Below, piece by piece: positions 1 through 7,333 of a stretch of DNA of 29,302 bases. Each line of letters starts with the position of its first letter. The stretch's first letter is position 1. Where the stretch lies: positions 1 to 29,302 of the IMG/VR virus record IMGVR_UViG_3300034104_000589. One strand, written 5' to 3'. Source of the stretch: a virus. The notes under the pieces are model-generated. The model had not been told where the DNA came from. It did no database searches and worked only from the letters and a program-made list of their open reading frames with translations. A program made the position numbers and the translations under genes.

Positions 1-13
1 GTAAGGAATAGAT

Positions 14-295
14 ATGCTTTATCACGCTATACATTTTGATGGCAAGGTCGTTGTACGACCTATGACTGATGGCATCACTGATGCGGAGTGGTTTCACGGA
101 TGCCGTTGTGTAGAACACTCTCTCTCTCATTACAAATTGACCGAGGCTTTGAAAAGCAGGCTGGATGTTCTGACTAAAGAGGAGTGGTCTGAACTCATAA
201 GCTCACTAGATGAGCCTGTCAATGTTCCTAGTAACAGATTCATATCAACCCGTTATGTCGCTGATAAATGGGATGCAGATAGAACTATCTATTGA
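14..295 (+). CDS. hypothetical phage protein, 93 residues
   Basis: I do not recognise this protein. The ATG at 14 follows AAGGA with about seven bases between, a good ribosome binding site. The product is mildly acidic and soluble, with no membrane segment and no catalytic motif I can name. Its middle (TKEEWSELISSL) looks helical. It is the first gene of the + strand early block and is followed 10 bases later by a small Cys-rich gene, so it is probably co-transcribed with it. It could be a host-takeover or accessory protein, but nothing in the sequence shows that. Confidence 0.7.
   Translation: MLYHAIHFDGKVVVRPMTDGITDAEWFHGCRCVEHSLSHYKLTEALKSRLDVLTKEEWSELISSLDEPVNVPSNRFISTRYVADKWDADRTIY
224..235 (+). 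repeat. GTTCCTAGTAAC motif, copy 1
   Basis: Exact copy of a 12-base, near-palindromic motif found six times in the window. Here it reads Val-Pro-Ser-Asn in the first gene. Confidence 0.6.
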
Positions 296-305
296 AAGGT
301 AACCT

Positions 306-521
306 ATGAATGAACGCTATTTACCTATATGTACTCAGTGCTATGCAGTGCGTGTTGAACCACAAAGAGCTAGAGCATTACGTCCAACGTGTGCTGCTTG
401 TGGTGAAGAACTTGCTAGACAAGTTAAGCACACTGTTGTTCCAATGAACAAGAGTAATTACATGCTTGTCACTGACCGTAGTCTATTGACCCAACTCAAT
501 CCTAAGAGAACTACGCCATGA
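306..521 (+). CDS. small putative zinc-ribbon phage protein, 71 residues
   Basis: The protein has two CxxC pairs, CTQC near residue 9 and CAAC near residue 29, spaced as in a small zinc ribbon, followed by a basic tail with the stretch MNKSNYMLVTD. Proteins of this shape are common as conserved hypotheticals in phages; zinc binding is inferred from the cysteines only. The ATG at 306 follows AAAGG. The stop overlaps the next start in an ATGA arrangement at 518-521, which suggests translational coupling. Target and function are unknown. Confidence 0.72.
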   Translation: MNERYLPICTQCYAVRVEPQRARALRPTCAACGEELARQVKHTVVPMNKSNYMLVTDRSLLTQLNPKRTTP

Positions 522-733
522 CCAAGATGAAGAACTTTGAATCAGAGATACGCCAAGAGTTCATGCAATCAGACATTAAGTACTGTGTCTATTGCACTGA
601 GCCTAAGAATGACAAGATGACTTGCTGTGAGGAGTATCACTTTGTTCCTTTCAGCAGTTTGTATCCACAAGACCAAGCCATCCTCATACAAGAACAACTA
701 GATGAGTACAACAAATGGTCAGCTGCTCAATAA
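518..733 (+). CDS. small Cys-rich phage protein, 71 residues
   Basis: The start overlaps the preceding stop (ATGA). The protein carries CVYC near residue 23, then CC at about residues 36-37 and a nearby His in EEYH, which together could form one zinc site. The C-terminal part is helical and ends in EYNKWSAAQ. No membrane segment is seen. It pairs with the upstream zinc-ribbon protein in the same unit and precedes a GC-rich non-coding gap, so it is probably the last gene of a short early operon. I do not recognise a family. Confidence 0.68.
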   Translation: MTKMKNFESEIRQEFMQSDIKYCVYCTEPKNDKMTCCEEYHFVPFSSLYPQDQAILIQEQLDEYNKWSAAQ

Positions 734-882
734 CAACGCTCAGTCTGGCAAGCTGTGCGCCAACTACGTTGGCACTTGCTTGCTTAGCCTTCGCTTGGAT
801 AGATAAGCGGGACTTGCCGCCTGCCCGCCTTGAGCGGGGGCAGATCGGCTTCGCCCTTTGTTTCACTCAATAGGAGTTAGCT
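734..882 (+). other. GC-rich structured intergenic region
   Basis: About 150 bases without a convincing gene, visibly richer in G and C than its surroundings. Several hairpins can be drawn. One has an outer stem GCAAG (748-752) with CTTGC (775-779) and an inner stem GCCAAC (759-764) with GTTGGC (768-773) around a TAC loop. A second has CCCGC (824-828) pairing with GCGGG (834-838). A third is GGC TTC GCC (847-855). None is followed by a T-run, so these are not ordinary terminators. It may be a structured leader or small RNA for the gene at 883, a regulatory site, or imported sequence. Confidence 0.5.
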
Positions 883-1089
883 ATGAATTTAGATAAACAG
901 TTAGATTTAGTTGATGAGATGCAATGGGAAGACAGTGGCAAGGTAGAGATGATCTCATTGGAAGATGCTGGTTTGGAAGAGTCAGCATTAGTTGAAGAGA
1001 CACACATACATGGTCATGTGTTTCGTAACGGCATTCATTCGTACCTTGATTGGTTCTATGACGGGTCAATAGAGAATGACGATTACTAA
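883..1089 (+). CDS. hypothetical acidic protein, 68 residues
   Basis: A very acidic small protein (many Asp and Glu, few basic residues) with a C-terminal aromatic segment YLDWFYDG. The ATG at 883 follows TAGGAG with a good spacer, so translation is likely strong. It sits just after the GC-rich structured gap and overlaps the next small ORF by 14 bases. Acidic phage early proteins often mimic DNA or bind host proteins, but nothing here proves that. The long opposite-strand reading frame across it (881-1246) lacks support. Confidence 0.7.
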   Translation: MNLDKQLDLVDEMQWEDSGKVEMISLEDAGLEESALVEETHIHGHVFRNGIHSYLDWFYDGSIENDDY

Positions 1090-1222
1090 GTACTGGACGA
1101 TAGAAACAAATGACTATGACGATGTACTGGTTGAGGTTATCATCCCCGACCCTTTTGCCAGTACTGAAGACACCCAGGTGTCCCAACTTACTCAACAAAC
1201 TTTGGAGATAGACCATGCCTAA
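1076..1222 (+). CDS. small hypothetical protein, 48 residues
   Basis: A short open frame that starts at ATG 1076 inside the end of the preceding gene and stops at TAA 1220-1222 inside the start of the next one (ATG 1215). It fills exactly the gap between those two genes. The product begins MTITKYWTIETNDYDDVLVE and is acidic with a beta-strand-like pattern. GGG and GTCA lie upstream of the start but no strong ribosome binding site, so translation would depend on coupling to the upstream gene. The snug fit supports a real gene; no family is recognised. Confidence 0.5.
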   Translation: MTITKYWTIETNDYDDVLVEVIIPDPFASTEDTQVSQLTQQTLEIDHA

Positions 1223-1748
1223 TTGGTGTGATAACAAACTAACCATTGGTCATAAAGATCCCTCAATCATTAAACGAGCACGGGATGCTTTTATGAATCG
1301 ACAACTATTGAATGAGTTCATTCCCATTCCACATGAATTGAAGATTGTTTCAGGTCGTGTTGGAGCTGATGATGATCCTAGACAAGTGTTACTAGTAGCA
1401 CAGTATGCAATAAACAAAGCTAAATATGGCTACAAAGACTGGTATGACTTCTCTGTAGGTGAGTGGGGAACTAAGTGGGATGTTGGTTATGACAAAGACC
1501 TAGACAACTCACCATACTATGAGAATCAAGTTGAGTTCACAGTTACTTTTGAATCTGCTTGGAGTCCACCAGTAATTGCATACGACAAACTTTTCTTAGC
1601 TGGGTTTGAAATAGAAGCCTATTACTTTGAAGGTGGTATGGGATTCTGTGGTGAGTTTAAAGATGGTAAAGATACTGAATACAAGATACGAGATGCTCCA
1701 TCTAAGTTTTATGAAATGTTTGGTATAGAACTAGACGATGAAGAATAA
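1215..1748 (+). CDS. MPNWC-type protein, Api92/DUF1281-like ferredoxin-fold, 177 residues
   Basis: The N-terminus MPNWCDNKLTIGH is the signature of a family found in phages and plasmids (YubB/Api92-like, with a ferredoxin-like fold). The family's function is not established. After the signature come a helical segment, an FIPIP motif near residue 36, a central WGTKWDVGY near residue 85 and TFESAWSPP near residue 111, all typical of the family. GGAG stands about seven bases before the ATG. The length fits the family. It ends 69 bases before the three-gene VWA/AAA+ block, from which a hairpin separates it. Confidence 0.82.
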   Translation: MPNWCDNKLTIGHKDPSIIKRARDAFMNRQLLNEFIPIPHELKIVSGRVGADDDPRQVLLVAQYAINKAKYGYKDWYDFSVGEWGTKWDVGYDKDLDNSPYYENQVEFTVTFESAWSPPVIAYDKLFLAGFEIEAYYFEGGMGFCGEFKDGKDTEYKIRDAPSKFYEMFGIELDDEE

Positions 1749-1760
1749 GTTTACTTCTGT

Positions 1761-1784
1761 AGCAAGTTCTAACGAGCTTGCTAT
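1761..1784 (+). other. hairpin between genes
   Basis: TAGCAAG (1761-1767) pairs perfectly with CTTGCTA (1778-1784) around a 10-base loop, just after the stop of the MPNWC gene and about 35 bases before the next start. No T-run follows, so it is not a classic intrinsic terminator. It may be an RNA-processing or stability element separating the early genes from the VWA/AAA+ block. Confidence 0.35.
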
Positions 1785-1817
1785 GGTGGCAATCTTGCCG
1801 TAACTGTGGAGAAACAA

Positions 1818-2255
1818 GTGGAAACTACTTCCTCACCCTTGTATGCTGCTGCAACTGAATCGTTAGTTTCAGATGCTTCAGCTACTAGCACCTTTGAGAA
1901 GATGATACAGGTTGCGTATACGCATAGCACTGTAGACACATTTACAAAGGAATTGAAAGACACTGAGAAGCTGATCAAGAAAGATTTTGAAATAAGTTCT
2001 ATGCCTGGACCTTGGCGATCAGCTAAATCAGTTATCCATACTGCTATGAAGCTCAGTATCAGCTTAGTTGATGATAACGGCAGCTATTGCGGTAAGACTT
2101 ATCTTCAGAACAAGATCAAGGAAGCTAAACCTGACAAAGAAGAAGTCACTAACCAACAGTACATTGACAAAGTTCTCAAGCTTCTTATGGATATTCCAGA
2201 GTATCTGGATGCTAAGACTATCCATGCTGAAGTTAAGAAGATGATCTTCTCTTAA
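1818..2255 (+). CDS. hypothetical protein of the VWA/AAA+ block, 146 residues
   Basis: I do not recognise the family. The sequence is helical and Lys/Glu-rich (for example TKELKDTEKLIKKDFEISS and a C-terminal segment ending HAEVKKMIFS), soluble and without Cys motifs. I place the start at GTG 1818 because GGAGA lies six bases before it; a GTG at 1806 in the same frame would add four residues but has no ribosome binding site. It ends three bases before the VWA gene, so the two are almost certainly co-translated. Position suggests it is a partner, adaptor or substrate of the VWA/AAA+ pair, by context alone. Confidence 0.72.
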   Translation: METTSSPLYAAATESLVSDASATSTFEKMIQVAYTHSTVDTFTKELKDTEKLIKKDFEISSMPGPWRSAKSVIHTAMKLSISLVDDNGSYCGKTYLQNKIKEAKPDKEEVTNQQYIDKVLKLLMDIPEYLDAKTIHAEVKKMIFS

Positions 2256-2258
2256 TCC

Positions 2259-4055
2259 ATGCTAACAAAAGCTATCGAAGTTCAGAAATACATTAGAGCC
2301 AGTGCAGGTAGGGCTGGTATATCTATAGTATTTGAAGACGCTAATGAGCCTAGGCATGATGGCAAGACCATCTATCTACCTAGGATTACTCATAAAACCA
2401 CTGACTTAGAACTACAGCAGTTGATGGCATCTGTTGACCACGAGGTTGCACATGATCGCTTTAGCAGCTTTGAAGTTCTTAAGAACAAAGACCTTAATCC
2501 TAAAGGTATCTTGATGTTTGTATGGAACTTCATGGAAGATTCCCGTATCAATGTCATAGAAGCCAAGGAGTATCAGGGTTTCAGAGAGAACTGGGATGAC
2601 TGTAGTTCAATGCTGGTAGAACAAATCCTTGTTCGTGCTGGTAAGAATACATCAGCCATTGCAAAGCTCACTGTAGCCATGATGTGTTGGGAGTCTGATC
2701 TAACAGCAGCTACTTTTCCAAAGATTGGGCTTGCTGCATTATCAACAACTCCCAACAAAAAGATAATGGATGTTCTTAATAACTTCTCTGATCGTCTTAT
2801 TCATTGTCATTCGATACTGGATAAGAAGATAGGTACGGAAGCTACGTACAAACTAGCAGAAGACATCCTCAAAGAACTAGGTGATGAGTGTCCTAAAGAA
2901 CTACCAATACCAGCTAAACCCAAAGAAGGTAGCGGTGAAGGCAAGATGGAAGGAACAACCACAGAGAAAGCAGATCAAGAAGGAACTGGTGAGGCTGCTG
3001 AAGCTAGTAAGTCCGAAGGTAAAGAATCTACAGATCCAGCTACTGAGTACAAAGTCATTGACATTGTGCTCACACCTGAAGACATAGAGTCCTTCTCAAT
3101 GTCAATGCCTGATGAAGGCTCAGAGATGAGCAAGACAGGTGTTAACTTTGCACCAACTGGTTCTAGAGGTGAGTGGGACATGACCGACTACTCAGAGTTT
3201 ATTGTTGTTGATTACCCACGTAGAAAGGGTGAAGACAAATACTTTGAAGCTGGTAGTTACAGAAGAAACTTCTTGCAAGAATATGAGAAACGGATAACTC
3301 CAAACCTTGTATCACAAGAGAACTTTGCACAGCAAGTACGTAGACTCATTCAGATCAGAGCTAAGTCACAGACTCAATATGGTGTTAAGAAGGGGAAGCT
3401 AGATCAGTCTCGACTATCTCGTATCTGTTTCAATGCACCAGGCTTCAATGAGCGTGTGTTCAAGAACAAGATAGATAACAAGACACTGGATGCTGCTATC
3501 ACAGTATTGGTAGACATGTCTGGTTCAATGGGTGGAGACAAAGTGCTAAACGCTTTAGCTTCTACATTGCTTGTTAACGAAGTTTGTTCAACACTAAACA
3601 TACCTCTTGAGATACTTGGTTTCACTGATGCTAGTGGAGGATTCTCAGAACCTAAACCATTGATGTTTATATACAAAGGCTTCAATGATCTAAGGGTAAA
3701 CGATGATAGCCTCAAAGAATATTTCGCTCTCAGTAGTGGATTTATGGTTGGTAATCCTGATGGTGAGAATATTTTGTGGGCTTATGATCGTTTGAACAAA
3801 CGTAAAGAGAAGAAGAAGCTATTGATTGTGATGTCTGATGGTTCACCAGCAGCATCTAAGTCATCAAGTGGCTTAGAACAATTCACAGAGAAAGTAATCA
3901 AAGAGATAGAAGCATCGAAGTCTGTTGACATATACGGATTAGGTTTGTGTAGTGATGCAGTTACGCACTACTACAAAGCCCACAGTGTTGTCAGAGAACC
4001 AAATGAAATCCCAAGTAAGTTGATTGAGTTAATAGAAAGGAAAATTCTTAAATGA
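2259..4055 (+). CDS. VWA-domain protein with N-terminal HEVAH motif (CobT/DUF2201-like), 598 residues
   Basis: The N-terminal domain holds HEVAH (His61, Glu62, His65), a zincin-type zinc motif, then MEDSRIN around residue 95, which could supply a further ligand. Residues of about 215-255 are a charged, low-complexity linker. The C-terminal part is a von Willebrand A domain with the metal-site motif DMSGS (Asp419, Ser421, Ser423), a later TDAS, and MSDGSP near residue 530. This layout resembles CobT-like and DUF2201-type (metallopeptidase plus VWA) proteins, which act with MoxR-family ATPases as chaperones or metal-insertion machines. The next gene is such an ATPase and overlaps by four bases. 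The phage role is unknown; cobalamin synthesis is unlikely because no other pathway gene is present. Confidence 0.85.
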   Translation: MLTKAIEVQKYIRASAGRAGISIVFEDANEPRHDGKTIYLPRITHKTTDLELQQLMASVDHEVAHDRFSSFEVLKNKDLNPKGILMFVWNFMEDSRINVIEAKEYQGFRENWDDCSSMLVEQILVRAGKNTSAIAKLTVAMMCWESDLTAATFPKIGLAALSTTPNKKIMDVLNNFSDRLIHCHSILDKKIGTEATYKLAEDILKELGDECPKELPIPAKPKEGSGEGKMEGTTTEKADQEGTGEAAEASKSEGKESTDPATEYKVIDIVLTPEDIESFSMSMPDEGSEMSKTGVNFAPTGSRGEWDMTDYSEFIVVDYPRRKGEDKYFEAGSYRRNFLQEYEKRITPNLVSQENFAQQVRRLIQIRAKSQTQYGVKKGKLDQSRLSRICFNAPGFNERVFKNKIDNKTLDAAITVLVDMSGSMGGDKVLNALASTLLVNEVCSTLNIPLEILGFTDASGGFSEPKPLMFIYKGFNDLRVNDDSLKEYFALSSGFMVGNPDGENILWAYDRLNKRKEKKKLLIVMSDGSPAASKSSSGLEQFTEKVIKEIEASKSVDIYGLGLCSDAVTHYYKAHSVVREPNEIPSKLIELIERKILK

Positions 4056-5176
4056 CAACTGTAGTAAAACCACCATCACCGAAGGTGGAAGATCTTGTTA
4101 AGAAAGCTTTGAAAGAAGCTCTTGACAAACGTAAGCCACCAAAAACAACAGAGGCATCGACAGATGTTTCATGTGAAACAACCATTGATGATCCTAAAGA
4201 ACTTATGGCATCTGCACCACACTCAGCCCTCAAACCTAATCAAGTCTACCTCTCTGAGGTTATCGGTCAGCCAGTTGACCACGATTTTGGAATCACTGTG
4301 TTCCAAGAATCTGATTGGGATGAGCGTATAGCTGCATTTGTTCCTAGTATCAATTCAACCTATGTCATTGATACAAAACTTGCATCTGACATTCTTCAAG
4401 CATGGGAGTTAAATGAGAAAGTACTTTGCTACGGTCCTACAGGGGCTGGTAAATCTAGTCTTATTGAGCAGTTGTGTGCTCGTACTTATCGTCCTTTTGT
4501 TCGGGTTAATTGCACTGGGGATATGGATTCCTCAATGATCTTTGGTCAGCTAACAGCTAAGGATGGTTCAACAGTATGGGTAGATGGTGCAGCAACAGAA
4601 GCAGTCAAGTATGGTGCTGTGTTTGCATGGGATGAGTGGGATGTAACTCCTCCAGAGATCTCAATGGGTCTACAGTGGCTCTTAGAAGACGATGGCAAGC
4701 TCTTCTTGAAGGAGATGCCAGGTAGTACCAAGGACAAGCAGATCATTCCTCACAAGGACTTTAGGCTTGTTGCTATTGGTAACACGCAAGGTCAGGGTGA
4801 TGACACAGGTGCTCATGCAGGTACTAACGTACAGAACTCTGCAACTCTAGATAGGTTTGGTACAGCAGTATTCGTTGACTATCTACCAGCAGCAGTGGAA
4901 GAGAAGATCATCACATCTAAGTATCCAACAACAGTCACTGGTAAAGCAGCTAAGGAACTTGTCAAACTTGCTAACCTTATTCGTCAAGGTTACAAGTCAG
5001 GTCAGTTCAGTCTCACTGTTTCACCACGTACCTTGTTTGGTATCTGTAGAAAAGTAAGTGTCGGTGCTACTCTCAAGTCAGCATTCACACTTGTATACCT
5101 CAACAAATTGAACGACACACAACGTAAAGTTGCTGGCGAGCTTTTTGCTAAGGTATATGGAACCTCCGAAAACTAA
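4052..5176 (+). CDS. MoxR/CobS-like AAA+ ATPase, 374 residues
   Basis: An AAA+ ATPase of the MoxR/CobS kind. It has Walker A GPTGAGKS at residues 128-135 (Lys134), Walker B FAWDEWD with Asp194 and Glu195, a sensor-1-like GNTQGQGDD segment near residue 245, and the C-terminal VSPRT segment with an arginine where sensor 2 is expected. The first 60 residues are a Lys- and Pro-rich extension. The start overlaps the stop of the VWA gene (ATGA) and AAAGGA lies upstream. MoxR ATPases normally work with VWA partners to remodel proteins or insert metals, and the adjacent gene supplies that partner. A hairpin follows at 5191, ending the block. Confidence 0.9.
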   Translation: MTTVVKPPSPKVEDLVKKALKEALDKRKPPKTTEASTDVSCETTIDDPKELMASAPHSALKPNQVYLSEVIGQPVDHDFGITVFQESDWDERIAAFVPSINSTYVIDTKLASDILQAWELNEKVLCYGPTGAGKSSLIEQLCARTYRPFVRVNCTGDMDSSMIFGQLTAKDGSTVWVDGAATEAVKYGAVFAWDEWDVTPPEISMGLQWLLEDDGKLFLKEMPGSTKDKQIIPHKDFRLVAIGNTQGQGDDTGAHAGTNVQNSATLDRFGTAVFVDYLPAAVEEKIITSKYPTTVTGKAAKELVKLANLIRQGYKSGQFSLTVSPRTLFGICRKVSVGATLKSAFTLVYLNKLNDTQRKVAGELFAKVYGTSEN

Positions 5177-5190
5177 AACATAAAACCACA

Positions 5191-5224
5191 TAGTCTTCCT
5201 GTAATGGGAAGGCTATCTATTTTG
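5191..5224 (+). terminator. probable intrinsic terminator after the VWA/AAA+ block
   Basis: TAGTCTTCC (5191-5199) pairs with GGAAGGCTA (5207-5215) with one G-U pair, giving a nine-pair stem and a seven-base loop. It is followed by TCTATTTTG, a modest T-rich tract. It lies between the ATPase stop (5176) and the primase start (5241), a reasonable place to separate the chaperone-like block from the replication genes. The T-tract is interrupted, so termination may be partial. Confidence 0.6.
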
Positions 5225-5240
5225 TGCTTTAAAGAAATAA

Positions 5241-6035
5241 ATGATTGATAGAAAACTAATCCTAGCAAATGCTCCTAGTAACATGGGACAGCAGATCCAT
5301 GTGAACCATATTGGATGCTCAGCTGGTGATGACACTAAGCGTAGGTTGTATATCAAGCGTACAGAGAAGGGATTGGTGGCGTATTGCCACCATTGCACTG
5401 AGTCTGGCTTTGCTTCAGACGGACTATCCCAAGACAGATTGTCTACCTGGGTGAACAAGAAAGCAACAACAACTACAGCAGCTACAAAGCCGCGTCTAGC
5501 GGCACTCAGTACCGAAGGTACGGTGTGGCTACGCAGCAACTTCTGCAACGCAGAAGACAGCAACTTCAACGGCATAGAAGGGGAAAGGCACAAAGTAGCC
5601 TTGACCCTCTACAACCCAGAACAACAGCCGATAGGCTGGCAGATACGCAATCTCAAAGCAGAACCAAAGTACATCACGTACTACACCAACAGCAACTCCA
5701 AAGGAGATGCAAGCTGGTTTCATAGCAGCGGTAAAACATTGGTGCTTTGTGAAGATTACCTCAGTGCATACAGAGTACACAAGAACACAAAGCTCAGCTC
5801 TGTAGCGTTACTAAGAACAACTATCTCAGATAGAACACTAGCTCAAATCTATGAGCTTGAGTTCGACACAGTATGTATTTGGCTAGACCCAGATGAAGCA
5901 GGAATGGAGGGAACAACTAAAGCATTTAAGAAACTACAACACTTCTTACCAACAGAAACCAAACTAGCTATGTTTGGCATAGATAAAGAACCAAAAGAAT
6001 GCACACCAGCAGAGCTTGTGAGCATACTAATTTAA
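5241..6035 (+). CDS. DNA primase, zinc-binding plus TOPRIM (T7 gp4 primase half), 264 residues
   Basis: Makes RNA primers for lagging-strand synthesis. The N-terminal zinc motif has His23/Cys26 and Cys49-x2-Cys52 (YCHHC). The TOPRIM domain has the catalytic glutamate in LVLCEDYLSAY (Glu171) and the metal-binding pair in WLDPDEAG (Asp216, Asp218). These match the primase half of T7 gp4, but here the chain stops at residue 264 and the helicase is a separate gene nine bases on. The linker between the zinc and RNA-polymerase parts (about residues 73-83) is Thr/Ala-rich. The ribosome binding site before ATG 5241 is weak. Confidence 0.9.
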   Translation: MIDRKLILANAPSNMGQQIHVNHIGCSAGDDTKRRLYIKRTEKGLVAYCHHCTESGFASDGLSQDRLSTWVNKKATTTTAATKPRLAALSTEGTVWLRSNFCNAEDSNFNGIEGERHKVALTLYNPEQQPIGWQIRNLKAEPKYITYYTNSNSKGDASWFHSSGKTLVLCEDYLSAYRVHKNTKLSSVALLRTTISDRTLAQIYELEFDTVCIWLDPDEAGMEGTTKAFKKLQHFLPTETKLAMFGIDKEPKECTPAELVSILI

Positions 6036-6044
6036 AGGAAATAG

Positions 6045-7307
6045 ATGGACTACGATGTTCTATACCTTTGCGCTAAGAGCAAAGAGAACCTCTCAAAGTA
6101 CAGGCGGTACATCAAACCGCATGTAGTTATGAAAGAAACCAACACCATCCTTGACGGGATGGACAAGTACTACAAAACATTTCCCTCAGTTACAGAGTTT
6201 GCTTGGGACTCATTCACTGCATTCCTAATAGCAGATCAGAGTAAGCGTCTTACAGACGATTCCATTGTGAAGCTACGCATGATGCTTACTAAAGCAAGAG
6301 CGTTTGTTCCACACCATGCACATGAAGAAGTTGTCAAAACTCTCATTGAGCTAGACTACTTGGCTTTGATCATGGAGGAATGCGAGAAAGTCAAAGAAGG
6401 CTCTAGTGACTTGGAGCATGTACACATACTAGCAACCAACGCACTCAAAGATGTAGAAAGGTACATAGAAAAAGATGAGTTATTTGTATCTGCTGACTTG
6501 TCTGCTATTGCTGACAGGATCACTAGCTCTGGTTATGAATGGAGACTGGATGCGCTCAATCGTTCTCTTGGTCCTCTACGTATTGGGAATTTTGTTATTG
6601 TCGCTGCTCGTGTAGAAGTAGGTAAGACTACATTCCTAGCGAGTGAGGTGAGCTACCTAGCACAGCAGTTACCAAAGGACAGACCAGTTGTGTGGGTCAA
6701 CAACGAAGAGGAATCATCAGTTGTATTCTTTAGAATTGTTCAAGCAGCACTAGGGATAGAAAGCAAAACAATTATTGCTGACTCCAAGAAAGCAATGGTT
6801 GACTACGCAGCATTGATGGGTGGTAACAAAGACAAGATCCGTGTTACTAAGGACATGAACAACGTACGTGACCTTGAGACATTGTTCAGAGAAGTTAACC
6901 CAGGACTGATCATCTTTGATCAGCTCGACAAGGTTGATGGCTTCAAGTCAGACGAGCGTGAGGATCTTAAGCTGGGCAAGATATACAAGTGGGCAAGAGA
7001 ACTTGCAAGATCGTATGGTCCAGTTATTGCAGCATCACAATTATCTGCGTCAGCAGTAGAAATGAAAGACCCACCATTCATAGGCTTGGATGCACTGCGT
7101 GGCTCCAAGACTGACAAGCCAGGTGAAGCAGATGTAGTAATAACAATTGGCAAGTACAAAGAACCAAAGAGTCCCGAAGAAGAAATGATACGTACCATCA
7201 ATGTTCCTAAGAACAAACTACCAGGAGGAGGAAGCAAACAAGTCGAGTCAGATAGACACGGACAATTTCTAGTAACCATCGACCCCATCAGGGCTAGATA
7301 CGAGTAA
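6045..7307 (+). CDS. replicative DNA helicase, DnaB-like, 420 residues
   Basis: A RecA-fold hexameric helicase. The N-terminal 150 residues are helical, as in DnaB. The motor has Walker A AARVEVGKT at residues 187-195 (Lys194; DnaB usually has a proline where Val190 stands), the glutamate cluster NNEEES near residue 220, Walker B LIIFDQLDKV with Asp292, and AASQLSAS, the conserved H3-type segment. The FDQLDKV form is typical of T7-like phage helicases. AAAGGA precedes the ATG. With the separate primase it does the job of the fused T7 gp4 at the fork together with the polymerase downstream. Confidence 0.92.
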   Translation: MDYDVLYLCAKSKENLSKYRRYIKPHVVMKETNTILDGMDKYYKTFPSVTEFAWDSFTAFLIADQSKRLTDDSIVKLRMMLTKARAFVPHHAHEEVVKTLIELDYLALIMEECEKVKEGSSDLEHVHILATNALKDVERYIEKDELFVSADLSAIADRITSSGYEWRLDALNRSLGPLRIGNFVIVAARVEVGKTTFLASEVSYLAQQLPKDRPVVWVNNEEESSVVFFRIVQAALGIESKTIIADSKKAMVDYAALMGGNKDKIRVTKDMNNVRDLETLFREVNPGLIIFDQLDKVDGFKSDEREDLKLGKIYKWARELARSYGPVIAASQLSASAVEMKDPPFIGLDALRGSKTDKPGEADVVITIGKYKEPKSPEEEMIRTINVPKNKLPGGGSKQVESDRHGQFLVTIDPIRARYE

Positions 7308-7333
7308 CCTTTTAAGAAAGCTTTTGGAAAACC

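Noticed and set aside
734-882. Possible tRNA in the structured gap
   Set aside because: No T-loop GTTCGA-type sequence, no anticodon arm with flanking acceptor stem and no CCA end could be found.
881-1246. 121-residue open frame on the - strand
   Set aside because: It lies opposite three + strand genes with good starts, has a composition typical of an antisense shadow and no ribosome binding site.
3404-3715. 103-residue open frame on the - strand inside the VWA gene
   Set aside because: Antisense to the VWA domain, which has clear motifs and dictates the codon pattern.
2259-5176. Cobalamin biosynthesis genes (CobT/CobS)
   Set aside because: The resemblance is to the general VWA and MoxR-type families; no other pathway gene is present and the HEVAH domain points to a different role.
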